Below, piece after piece: positions 15,759-22,717 of a stretch of DNA of 29,458 nucleotides. Position 1 is the stretch's first letter. Each line of letters starts with the position of its first letter. The notes under the pieces were generated by a model that had not been told where the DNA came from, did no database searches, and was given only the letters and a program-made list of their open reading frames with translations. The position numbers and the translations under genes were made by a program. Source of the DNA: JAITWT01 sp964439605 (lineage in GTDB: Bacteria > Pseudomonadota > Gammaproteobacteria > Burkholderiales > Burkholderiaceae_C); assembly GCA_964439605.1 (NCBI GenBank), contig CAYTPC010000036.1, positions 1 through 29,458 of the forward strand, given 5' to 3'.

Positions 15759-17027
15759 ATGAAGATCGCAATCATCGGCGCAGGCGTCATCGGCACCACG
15801 ACAGCCTGGGAACTCGCGAACGACGGACATGAGGTGGCCGTCTTCGAGCGCCACAGCGCCGCGGCCGAGGAAGCCAGCTTCGCCACCGCCGGCGTGATTG
15901 CACCGGGCCACGTCAGCCCCTGGAACGGGCCAGGCATCCGCGCGCAATTGCTGCGCGTGCTGACCGGCGCAAAAGGCGAGATCGACGTGCCCTGGCCGCC
16001 GACGCCGAAACAACTCGACTGGATGGCTCGCTGGCGGCACGCCTGCGCGCTTGAGAACTATCTGGCCAACCATTCGAAGCTGCGGCATCTGGCCGCGGCC
16101 AGCCAGGCGCGCCTGCACGACATCACACAGGCAACCGAACTGGTCTACGAGCGCAGCGAAGGTTTCCTGATCCTGCTGCGCGGCAAACGCGAGCGCAAGC
16201 GGATCGAACCGATGCTCGAGGTACTGCGCAGCACGGACACCAAATTTGACGAACTCGACGCCGAAGCAGCCCGCAAAATCGAGCCCGCGCTGAACATCGA
16301 AATGGAATTCGCCGGGGCGATCCATCTGCCCAATGCCGAAGCCGTCAACAGCCGCCAGTTCACGCTGCTGCTCAAGCGCGATGCCGAACAACGGTTCGGC
16401 GCGCAGTTTCATTTCGGCTGCGAGATCGCGCCGCTGTCACGCTCCCGCCCCACGACGCTGATGCTCGCGCAAGGCGCATCCGGATCCACCTTCGATGCGG
16501 TGGTGATCTGCGCCGGGATGGGCACCTCGGCACTGCTGCACCAGTTCGAAAAATCCCTGCCGCTGATGTCAATCATGCCGGTCCATGGATATACCGTCAG
16601 CGCCCCGATTCGTGATTCGATTGATGCCCCGAACAGCGCGGTTTTCGATCAGCGCCACGGCGTCACCATCGCGCGGCTCGGCCAGCGCGTGCGGGTGGCT
16701 GGCGGCGCCAAATTGGGCGGCCGCGCGGACACGCTCGATTCCAATACCTTGCGGCTGCTCTACAGAACGCTGGCGCAATGGTTTCCCGGCGCCGCCCAGA
16801 TGGGCACTACTGGCATACAGCAATGGAAAGGCGCACGACCGATGACGCCCAGCGGATTGCCGCTGATCGGCCCCAGCAACGTCCCCGGAGTCTGGCTCAA
16901 CACGGCCCATGGCGGCATCGGCTGGGCACTGGCCTGTGGCAGCGCCCGCCTGCTGGCCGACCGGATGAGCGGCCACGACGGCGGCATCGACCCCGCGGAA
17001 TTCAGCTGTATCGACTTATCCGGCTAG
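15759..17027 (+). CDS. dadA: FAD-dependent D-amino-acid dehydrogenase (DadA family)
   Basis: A 422-aa flavoprotein of the DAO fold that oxidises D-amino acids to 2-oxo acids and ammonia, passing electrons to the respiratory chain. MKIAIIGAGVIGTTTAWEL is the FAD-binding Rossmann start. HSAAAEEASFATAGVIAPGHV and WPPTPKQLDWMARW are characteristic of the DadA small subunit. The C-terminal stretch has RPMTPSGLPLIGPSN and LNTAHGGIGWALACGSA. The ATG at 15759 was chosen because it gives the glycine-rich loop directly at the N-terminus. Only a weak Shine-Dalgarno is visible. It lies 58 nt after the exporter and 13 nt before nnrE. No alanine racemase (dadX) partner is present. DadA itself is likely, a related glycine-oxidase-type enzyme possible. 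Confidence 0.85.
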   Translation: MKIAIIGAGVIGTTTAWELANDGHEVAVFERHSAAAEEASFATAGVIAPGHVSPWNGPGIRAQLLRVLTGAKGEIDVPWPPTPKQLDWMARWRHACALENYLANHSKLRHLAAASQARLHDITQATELVYERSEGFLILLRGKRERKRIEPMLEVLRSTDTKFDELDAEAARKIEPALNIEMEFAGAIHLPNAEAVNSRQFTLLLKRDAEQRFGAQFHFGCEIAPLSRSRPTTLMLAQGASGSTFDAVVICAGMGTSALLHQFEKSLPLMSIMPVHGYTVSAPIRDSIDAPNSAVFDQRHGVTIARLGQRVRVAGGAKLGGRADTLDSNTLRLLYRTLAQWFPGAAQMGTTGIQQWKGARPMTPSGLPLIGPSNVPGVWLNTAHGGIGWALACGSARLLADRMSGHDGGIDPAEFSCIDLSG

Positions 17028-17040
17028 CATTGCCGTCGTC

Positions 17041-18510
17041 ATGCAACGCATCACCGAACTGAGCGCAGCCCCCCTGTTCGACATCGCCGCCTCGCGGCGC
17101 ATCGAAACCGCCGCCGCGCAAACGCTGGCGCCGCACACCCTGATGCGCCGGGCGGGGTTGGCGGTCGCGCGGCTTGCGATGGCGGTGGCACCGCATGCGC
17201 GCTGCATCTGGATCGCCTGCGGCCCAGGCAACAACGGCGGCGATGGATTCGAAGCAGCGGCGCAATTACGCCAACGCGGCTTCACGCCAGTCGTCAGCTT
17301 CGCGGGCAACGAAGCGCGCCTGCCCGGCGATGCACGCGATGCGCTCGCCCGCGCGCGCGCCGCCGGCGTGTCTTTTCTCGAAGAGGCGCCGGCCAACTTC
17401 GACCTCGCGATTGACGCGCTGCTCGGCATTGGCGCCGCCCGTACACCCGAAGGCCAGATGGCGCAATGGCTCGCCCGCATGTACGCCGGCCCAGCGCCGG
17501 TGCTCAGCGTGGATTTGCCCACCGGCCTGCATGCGGATACTGGCGCGCTTGCGCATCCCCTGGTCAACCCGATCGGGGGCATGGCAAAACGCTATTGCCT
17601 GAACCTCCTGACGCTCAAACCCGGCGTATTCACTGCCCACGGGCGCGATGCGGCTGGCGAAATCTGGTTCGACGATCTGGGCAGTTCACACGCCTGGGCC
17701 GGTGAATCGCCAATCGCGCGGCTGGCGGGTGCGCCAGCGCATTCGCCGCGACCGCATGCTTCGCACAAGGGCCACTGGGGCGATGTGGCGGTGGTCGGCG
17801 GCGCGCCCGGCATGGGGGGCGCCGCACTACTGGCCGCCACCGCGGCATTGCACAGCGGCGCCGGACGGGTGTTCGCCGCCCTGCTCGATCCGGCCGCGCC
17901 GACGGTGGACCCGCAAAAACCGGCGCTGATGCTGCGCAGCGCCGAATCGCTCGCTTTCGACGCCATGACCGTGGTGTGCGGCTGCGGCGGCGGCACGGCC
18001 GTGCGCGCGCAGCTGCCGCGCGTACTGGCGAGCGCGCCGCGCGCCGTACTCGACGCCGACGCGCTCAACGTGATCGCCACTGACGAGGCGCTCCAGCAGC
18101 AATTGCGCGCCCGCGCGGCGCGCGGGCGGCCCACTGTGCTCACGCCGCATCCGCTCGAAGCGGCGCGCCTGCTGGGAATCAACGCCGCCGAGGTACAAGC
18201 CGACCGGCTTGCCGCCGCCGGCGCGCTTGTGCGGCGTTACGCGGCGACGGTGGTGCTCAAGGGATCGGGCAGCGTGACCGCCGCCGAGGGGCAGGCGCCC
18301 GTCATCAACCTGACCGGCAACGCGCGCCTGGCGAGCGCGGGTACCGGCGACGTGCTTGCCGGCATGATCGGCGCGGCGCTTGCCACCCACGGGAACGCCT
18401 TCGAGGCGGCATGGCAAGCCGTCTGGCGCCACGGCGCAGCGGCCGACCGCTGGCCGACCGCGGAATCTTTGACCGCCGATGCCCTCGCGCAACGGCCCTG
18501 CTCCCCGTGA
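17041..18510 (+). CDS. nnr: Bifunctional NAD(P)H-hydrate epimerase / ADP-dependent NAD(P)H-hydrate dehydratase
   Basis: Repairs hydrated NAD(P)H (NADHX/NADPHX). The N-terminal YjeF_N epimerase domain (about 1-215) interconverts the R and S forms. The C-terminal kinase-like domain (about 235-489) dehydrates the S form using ADP. Motifs are IACGPGNNGGDGFEAA and AIDALLGIG with SVDLPTGLHADTG in the epimerase. In the dehydratase they are GHWGDVAVVGGAPGMGGAA, LTPHPLEAARLLG, VVLKGSGSV and LTGNARLASAGTGDVLAGM. Length (489 aa) is right for a fused E. coli YjeF-like protein. Start ATG at 17041, with no strong Shine-Dalgarno; coupling to the upstream dadA is possible over 13 nt. The gene ends convergent to rnr. 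No terminator is recognisable in the 96-nt gap. Confidence 0.95.
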   Translation: MQRITELSAAPLFDIAASRRIETAAAQTLAPHTLMRRAGLAVARLAMAVAPHARCIWIACGPGNNGGDGFEAAAQLRQRGFTPVVSFAGNEARLPGDARDALARARAAGVSFLEEAPANFDLAIDALLGIGAARTPEGQMAQWLARMYAGPAPVLSVDLPTGLHADTGALAHPLVNPIGGMAKRYCLNLLTLKPGVFTAHGRDAAGEIWFDDLGSSHAWAGESPIARLAGAPAHSPRPHASHKGHWGDVAVVGGAPGMGGAALLAATAALHSGAGRVFAALLDPAAPTVDPQKPALMLRSAESLAFDAMTVVCGCGGGTAVRAQLPRVLASAPRAVLDADALNVIATDEALQQQLRARAARGRPTVLTPHPLEAARLLGINAAEVQADRLAAAGALVRRYAATVVLKGSGSVTAAEGQAPVINLTGNARLASAGTGDVLAGMIGAALATHGNAFEAAWQAVWRHGAAADRWPTAESLTADALAQRPCSP

Positions 18511-18606
18511 GCAGGCTCTGAAGATCGCGCTCTCGCGGCTGTGACGGCCGCACCGCCCGCCGGTTGCAGAAACATCAGCCGCGCAGACGCCGGTTCAAGA
18601 ACTCCA

Positions 18607-20868
18607 TCAACGGCGCGCACCGCGCTTGGCCTTGGGCTTGGTCTTGCTGGCCGCTTTCTTGACGGCTGCGCGCAATGCCTGGATCGGTGTCGCCGTGCGC
18701 GTATCGTCGGGTTTCTTGCGTTCGGAACGTTTCGCGGCGCGTTTTTGTGCCCGCCCATTGGCCGCCTTGCCTGGCACATCGGCCGGCACCGCCGCGCCCT
18801 TCGCTTTGGCAGCGCGAACCCCGAGCTCCTCGCCGTCGCGGATCAACCTGAAGTCAATCTTGCGGCCATCGAGATCGACGCGGCTGACCTGCACCCGTAC
18901 CCGCATGCCGATCGCATAACGGATGCCGGTGCGCTCGCCGCGCAGTTCCTGGCGAGCCTCGTCGAACTTGAAATACTCGCCGCCCAGCTCGGTGATGTGC
19001 ACCAGCCCCTCGACGTAAAGCGCGTCGAGCGTGACGAAGATGCCGAAAGTGGTCACGGCGGTGACCACGCCGGCGTATTCCTCTCCAAGGCGCTCGCGCA
19101 TGTATTTGCATTTGAGCCAGGCTTCGACGTCGCGACTGGCCTCGTCGGCGCGCCGCTCGTTGGCGCTGCAATGCAAACCTGCCGCTTCCCAGGACTGCAC
19201 TTCCTTGCTCGGGGCGATGGTGGTCTTGTGTGGCCGCTGCGCAGGCGCTTTCGCGCGCGACGCAAGCCGCTTGGCCAACTTGCGCTGCGCCTCGCCCGGG
19301 GTTGGCAGCATCGGCAACTGGTACTTGGTCTTTCCGAGAATGGCCTTGATCACGCGATGCACCAGCAAGTCCGGATAGCGCCTGATCGGGCTGGTGAAAT
19401 GCGTGTACGCCTCATAGGCAAGACCGAAGTGGCCGCTGTTGATCGGCGTATAAATCGCCTGCTGCATCGAGCGCAGCAGCATGGTGTGGATTTGCTGCGC
19501 GTCGGGCCGCTCCTTGGTCGCCTCGGCCACGGCCTGGAATTCGCCTGGATGCGGATCGTCGCTGACCAGCATGCCCACGCCCATCGCCTTGAGATAGTTG
19601 CGCAGAACTTCCTTCTTCTCAGGCGTTGGGCCTTCGTGTACACGGTACAGGCCCGTGTGCTTGCCCACGGCAATGAAATCGGCACTGCAGACGTTGGCCG
19701 CGAGCATCGCCTCCTCAATCAAGCGATGCGCCTCGGTGCGCACCCGCGGCACGATCTTCTCGATACGGCCCGCATCGTCGCAGACTATTTGCGTTTCGGT
19801 CGTTTCTAGATCGACGGCGCCGCGCCGCGTGCGCGCCGTAAGCAGCGCGCGATACACATCGTGCAGATCGAGCAGGTGCGGCACGAGTTCCTTGCGCCGT
19901 TCCGCTTCAGGGCCACGGGTGTTCGACAGAATCGCAGCCACCTCGGCATAAGTCAGGCGCGCATGGCTCCACATCACCGCCGGGTAGAACTGGTAAGCGT
20001 GAATTTCGCCGGTGCCCGTCACCATCATGTCGCAGACCATGCACAGCCGATCCACTTCGGGGTTGAGCGAGCACAGACCGTTACTGAGCTTCTCGGGCAG
20101 CATCGGGATCACCCGGCGCGGGAAGTAAACACTGGTGGCGCGCTCGTAAGCGTCGATGTCGATCGGGGAGCCGGTCTTCACGTAATGGCTCACGTCGGCG
20201 ATTGCCACCAACAGGCGCCAGCCCTTGCCTCGCCCGACACGCGCGGGCTGGCAATACACCGCGTCGTCGAAATCACGCGCATCCTCGCCATCGATGGTCA
20301 CCAGCGCAATGTCGGTCAGGTCCACGCGGGCGCGCTTGTCGGCGGCACGGACTTTGTCGGGCAATGCCTTCGCCTCGGCAAGACAAGCTTCGGAAAATTC
20401 GTGCGGTACGCCGTACTTGCGTACCGCGATTTCGACCTCCATGCCCGGATCGTCGATCTCGCCGAGCACCTCGGTCACGCGGCCCACCGGCTGACCGAAC
20501 AGCGCCGGCGGCTCGATCAGTTGCACCACCACCACCTGCCCCACCTTTGCGGAGCCGGTGGCGCCCTTGGGAATCAAAACGTCACGACCGTACCGCTTGT
20601 CCTCGGGAGCGACCAGCCATAGCCCCCCTTCATGCAGCAGCCGGCCGATGATCGGCTGCTCGGGCCGCTCGATGATTTCGACCACGCGCCCTTCAGGACG
20701 GCCGCGCCGATCGAGCCGCACGATGCGCGCCTTGACTCGATCGTTGTGCAGCACTGCGCGCATCTCATTGGGCGGCAGGTAGATATCGGCTTCGCCGTCA
20801 TCGCGCAAAACGAAACCATGCCCATCACGGTGCCCTTGCACCGTGCCTTCAATTTCTTCCGGCATCAT
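18607..20868 (-). CDS. rnr: Ribonuclease R, lacking the usual N-terminal helix-turn-helix region
   Basis: Processive 3'-5' exoribonuclease that degrades structured RNA and acts in rRNA and tmRNA quality control. From the ATG pair at 20868/20865 the 753-aa product begins almost at cold-shock domain 1 (EGTVQGHRDGHGFVLRDD). Cold-shock domain 2, the catalytic RNB domain (TIDGEDARDFDDAV, Asp 193, 199, 201 and 202; FTSPIRRYPDL), an S1 domain (GVVTAVTTFGIFVTLD) and a long Lys/Arg tail follow. Counted against E. coli RNase R, about 79 residues are absent before CSD1. The next 90 bp upstream hold only a promoter region and a tRNA gene, so the missing part is not simply misannotated. No Shine-Dalgarno precedes the ATGs; an in-frame start at 20985 inside the tRNA is not credible. 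Confidence 0.9.
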   Translation of the reverse strand: MMPEEIEGTVQGHRDGHGFVLRDDGEADIYLPPNEMRAVLHNDRVKARIVRLDRRGRPEGRVVEIIERPEQPIIGRLLHEGGLWLVAPEDKRYGRDVLIPKGATGSAKVGQVVVVQLIEPPALFGQPVGRVTEVLGEIDDPGMEVEIAVRKYGVPHEFSEACLAEAKALPDKVRAADKRARVDLTDIALVTIDGEDARDFDDAVYCQPARVGRGKGWRLLVAIADVSHYVKTGSPIDIDAYERATSVYFPRRVIPMLPEKLSNGLCSLNPEVDRLCMVCDMMVTGTGEIHAYQFYPAVMWSHARLTYAEVAAILSNTRGPEAERRKELVPHLLDLHDVYRALLTARTRRGAVDLETTETQIVCDDAGRIEKIVPRVRTEAHRLIEEAMLAANVCSADFIAVGKHTGLYRVHEGPTPEKKEVLRNYLKAMGVGMLVSDDPHPGEFQAVAEATKERPDAQQIHTMLLRSMQQAIYTPINSGHFGLAYEAYTHFTSPIRRYPDLLVHRVIKAILGKTKYQLPMLPTPGEAQRKLAKRLASRAKAPAQRPHKTTIAPSKEVQSWEAAGLHCSANERRADEASRDVEAWLKCKYMRERLGEEYAGVVTAVTTFGIFVTLDALYVEGLVHITELGGEYFKFDEARQELRGERTGIRYAIGMRVRVQVSRVDLDGRKIDFRLIRDGEELGVRAAKAKGAAVPADVPGKAANGRAQKRAAKRSERKKPDDTRTATPIQALRAAVKKAASKTKPKAKRGARR

Positions 20869-20888
20869 GCCGACAGGGTCATTGCTTT

Positions 20889-20897
20889 TGATATAAT
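20889..20897 (+). promoter_or_regulatory. Extended -10 promoter for tRNA-Leu
   Basis: TGATATAAT is an extended -10 with a perfect TATAAT at 20892-20897. The start would be near 20904, about 54 nt before the mature tRNA. No convincing -35 lies 16-18 bp upstream. It lies in the 89-bp gap between rnr and the tRNA, so any rnr promoter must overlap it. Confidence 0.55.
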
Positions 20898-20957
20898 TTC
20901 TCTCTTTCTGAAATTCAGAACAAGTCGCAGAGCGTACTCTACGCTCACGGCTTGCAA

Positions 20958-21042
<85 letters not shown>

Positions 21043-21054
21043 TACCTGACCCAT

Positions 21055-21091
21055 AAAAACCCCGGTAAATCATTGATTTACCGGGGTTTTT
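21055..21091 (+). terminator. Strong bidirectional terminator after tRNA-Leu
   Basis: An 18-nt arm (21055-21072, beginning AAAAACCCCGGTAAATCA) is the exact inverse complement of 21074-21091, with only one central base. The realised hairpin has a GC-rich base flanked by A5 and T5, so it can end transcription from both sides. It would close the tRNA-Leu unit and shield it from the minus-strand vapC transcript. Confidence 0.93.
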
Positions 21092-21302
21092 GTTTCTGCT
21101 GACAACAAAACCGGGAACAGACAAACTGGAAAATCTCCCAACGAGACAGGGTTGACCTGGCCCCAGCCCCATTGTGCTCCCAAGAATGCCCCTATCGCAG
21201 GAGCAGGAGCCTGGGCCGAACGCATGAGGCAGAAGAAGGAACTTGGCACGATGCCGCCCAGTAAAGCCGGTGGCGTTCCTCGTCATGTCGACATGCGCGG
21301 TT

Positions 21303-21734
21303 TCACGGCCCGCCAAGCGCAACGGGCTTGAGCTTCAACCGGCGCGCGTTCTTTTCCATCACCGCATCGAGCGTAACAAGGCCGCTCGCGCCTGCGCGCT
21401 CGGCGCAGGCCAAGTGCAGGGCGTCGCCTGCCCGGATGCCGCTTGTGGCGTCCAAGGTCAACATCGCCGCACGATGGAAATCGTCCGCCTCGACAGGCAA
21501 CAATAAAAGATCATTCGCTGCGAAACGCTCGAAGCGCTTCCACGCAGCCTGAGCCTGTGCAAGGTCTAGCTGGGACGTGCGCTGCTTCATGCCCAAGGCG
21601 CTACCAAACTCGGTGACGCACCAGGCGGCTGACACGATCTCGTCTCTGGAGCCTGAATACCAAGCAGTCACGGCGGCACTGCCAGGCTCGTTGACGATGA
21701 GCGCAACGATGGCGCTGGTGTCAACGTAGATCAT
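21303..21734 (-). CDS. vapC: PIN-domain ribonuclease toxin (VapC family)
   Basis: A 143-aa PIN-domain protein, the toxin of a type II module; VapC enzymes cut specific tRNAs or rRNA when freed. The four acidic active-site residues are visible. They are Asp5 in MIYVDTSAIVAL, Glu42 in CVTEFGSAL, Asp104 in AGDALHLACAERAG and Asp123 in GLVTLDAVM. Length is typical (130-145). I chose the ATG at 21734 over a TTG at 21737. It shares its A with the antitoxin stop codon (TGATG on the coding strand), so it is translationally coupled. The 211-nt region between its stop and the terminator at 21091 holds no convincing gene. The actual target RNA cannot be inferred. Confidence 0.93.
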   Translation of the reverse strand: MIYVDTSAIVALIVNEPGSAAVTAWYSGSRDEIVSAAWCVTEFGSALGMKQRTSQLDLAQAQAAWKRFERFAANDLLLLPVEADDFHRAAMLTLDATSGIRAGDALHLACAERAGASGLVTLDAVMEKNARRLKLKPVALGGP

Positions 21735-21991
21735 CAATACCGCGCTTCGCGGCGCAATTCTTCAACCACCGGCTGCCCCATCGGGAGCGCCTTTCGCGCC
21801 TGGACCAACTCTGCGGCAAAGCCGCGCCTGCTCCAGGCTGCCCTCGCGGGCCGGAGGGTCAAGGCTCCAGACGGCGTGAACTGCGCTTTCACGCTGGCAC
21901 CGTCACGCAACCCGAAACGGCGCACGAGTTCCGCAGGTAGGCGCATGGCGAGGCTGTTGCCCCATTTGGAGACTTGCAATTCGATCGGCAT
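21734..21991 (-). CDS. vapB: AbrB/MazE-type antitoxin (VapB family)
   Basis: An 85-aa antitoxin that neutralises the adjacent PIN toxin and represses the operon. The N-terminal swapped-hairpin DNA-binding domain (about 1-48) is seen in MPIELQVSKWGNSLAMRLPA followed by FGLRDGASVKA. The C-terminal half (AAWSRRGFAAELVQARKALP) is the expected toxin-binding tail. The ATG at 21991 gives exactly this domain. A longer frame to 22096 would cross the promoter and the hicA operator. The stop overlaps vapC. A palindrome TAAACGTTTA overlaps the predicted -10. The predicted transcription start lies only about 2 nt before the ATG, so the mRNA may be almost leaderless. Confidence 0.92.
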   Translation of the reverse strand: MPIELQVSKWGNSLAMRLPAELVRRFGLRDGASVKAQFTPSGALTLRPARAAWSRRGFAAELVQARKALPMGQPVVEELRREARY

Positions 21992-21999
21992 GGCGTGAA

Positions 22000-22028
22000 C
22001 GTATAAACGTTTACGTAGATACTTTAAA
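22000..22028 (-). promoter_or_regulatory. vapBC promoter with palindromic operator
   Basis: On the minus strand TTTAAA (22028-22023), a 17-bp spacer and TATACG (22005-22000) form a weak sigma-70 promoter. The perfect 10-bp palindrome TAAACGTTTA (22004-22013) overlaps the -10 and adjoins the spacer, a good site for the AbrB-fold antitoxin. The expected start (about 21993) is 2 nt from the vapB ATG. No Shine-Dalgarno lies in between. Confidence 0.5.
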
Positions 22029-22077
22029 GCCACTCGGCCGAGCCTGTCAAGGCGCACCTGGTGGAGATCGAAATGAT

Positions 22078-22130
22078 GTGCTTGCTGTTCATGCAAGCAT
22101 GCCTATAATGCTTGCATGAACAGCAAGCAC
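22078..22130. repeat. Four-box operator: 23-bp perfect inverted repeat at hicA
   Basis: Positions 22078-22100 and 22108-22130 are exact inverse complements, separated by 7 nt (GCCTATA). Each arm is itself built of two inverse 7-mers. The order is TGCTTGC (22079-22085), 7 nt, GCAAGCA (22093-22099), 9 nt, TGCTTGC (22109-22115), 7 nt, GCAAGCA (22123-22129). The central bases supply the TATAAT box, and the hicA ATG lies in the right-hand 7-nt spacer. It is a likely operator for HicB, whose C-terminal ribbon-helix-helix domain binds as dimers or tetramers. No other copy is seen in the window. Confidence 0.92.
22104..22109 (+). promoter_or_regulatory. hicAB promoter -10 box
   Basis: TATAAT, a perfect -10, spans the centre of the inverted repeat. 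A weak -35 (TTGCTG at 22082-22087, 16-bp spacer) lies in the left arm. The start expected 7 nt downstream falls at about 22116, the A of the hicA ATG, predicting a leaderless mRNA. The inverse strand lacks a -10 at the mirror position, so only the 7-nt centre gives direction. Confidence 0.6.
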
Positions 22131-22370
22131 CGTAAAACCTTGCGAGCTATCTTTACGAGGCCCACGCCGGCTACCGTGGTATTTGCGGACGTGGAGGCGC
22201 TACTGCTGGCCGTAGGTTGCACGCTCACCGAAGGCGCTGGCTCGCGTGTACGCTTTGACCGCGGCGCTCATGCTTTCTTGTGCCACCGGCCGCACCCCGG
22301 CAAGGAGGCCAAGCGTTACCAAATCGAGCAGGCGCGGGAGTTTCTTGAAAAACTGGGAATGACACCATGA
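22116..22370 (+). CDS. hicA: HicA-family mRNA interferase toxin
   Basis: An 84-aa toxin of the HicA double-stranded-RNA-binding-like fold, which cleaves mRNA independently or near ribosomes. VFADVEALLLAVGCTLTEGAGSR is the family's helix and strand. GSRVRFDRGAHAF and CHRPHPGKEAKRYQIEQ form the core, with the catalytic His probably in CHRPHP. FLEKLG is the C-terminal helix. The start ATG lies within the operator arm, with no Shine-Dalgarno upstream. The toxin precedes the antitoxin, as is usual for hicAB, and the last 4 nt (ATGA) overlap hicB. Length is normal. It lacks the common KGSH variant of the catalytic motif but fits the broad family with HRPHP. Confidence 0.93.
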   Translation: MNSKHRKTLRAIFTRPTPATVVFADVEALLLAVGCTLTEGAGSRVRFDRGAHAFLCHRPHPGKEAKRYQIEQAREFLEKLGMTP

Positions 22371-22702
22371 ATACCATGACGCACAAGGGCTATTCGGCCC
22401 GCATCGATTACGACGACCGCGATGGCATCTTTGTTGGCCGCGTACTGGGCATCGACGACATCATCGGTTTCCACGCCGAAAGTGTTGGCGAGTTGCGCCT
22501 TGCCCTTGAAGAAGCAGTGGATGACTACCTTGCCAGCTGCGCCAAATTGGGCAAAGCGCCGCAACGCGTCGCCAGCGGAAGGCTGATGCTCAGGGTTGAT
22601 CCAGAAGTGCACCGCGCAGCCCTGATTGCCGCTCAAGCTCACGGCAAAAGCCTGAACCAGTGGGCTGAGAGTGTGCTAGGCGCCGCGGCGCGCGCTGCTT
22701 GA
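22367..22702 (+). CDS. hicB: HicB-family antitoxin with C-terminal ribbon-helix-helix domain
   Basis: The 111-aa antitoxin to HicA. Residues about 7-68 form the HicB fold: YSARIDYDDRDGIFVGRVLG, FHAESVGELRLALEEAVDDY. Residues about 70-105 form a ribbon-helix-helix DNA-binding domain (RLMLRVDPEVHRAALIAAQ, SLNQWAESVL), the likely reader of the four-box repeat upstream. The ATG overlaps the hicA stop; a second ATG at 22376 is possible. It ends 15 bp from the proC stop, convergent, with a 10-bp palindrome CCTGATCAGG at 22713-22722 but no true terminator. HicB proteins repress their operons; this is inference here. Confidence 0.93.
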   Translation: MNTMTHKGYSARIDYDDRDGIFVGRVLGIDDIIGFHAESVGELRLALEEAVDDYLASCAKLGKAPQRVASGRLMLRVDPEVHRAALIAAQAHGKSLNQWAESVLGAAARAA

Positions 22703-22717
22703 AGTCCAGGAACCTGA

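Noticed and set aside
18511..18606. Terminator between convergent nnr and rnr
   Set aside because: No stem with a T-run on either strand.
21284..21295. 12-bp palindrome CATGTCGACATG near vapC stop
   Set aside because: Isolated; no repeat or promoter nearby and at the end of a gene; could be chance.
21092..21302. Possible remnant transposase or small gene
   Set aside because: No motifs, no inverted ends and only short frames; recorded as non-coding with nothing recognised.
22703..22717. Attachment-site repeat after hicB
   Set aside because: I compared it with the tRNA-Leu 3' end and saw only a short CCTGA match, not a duplication.
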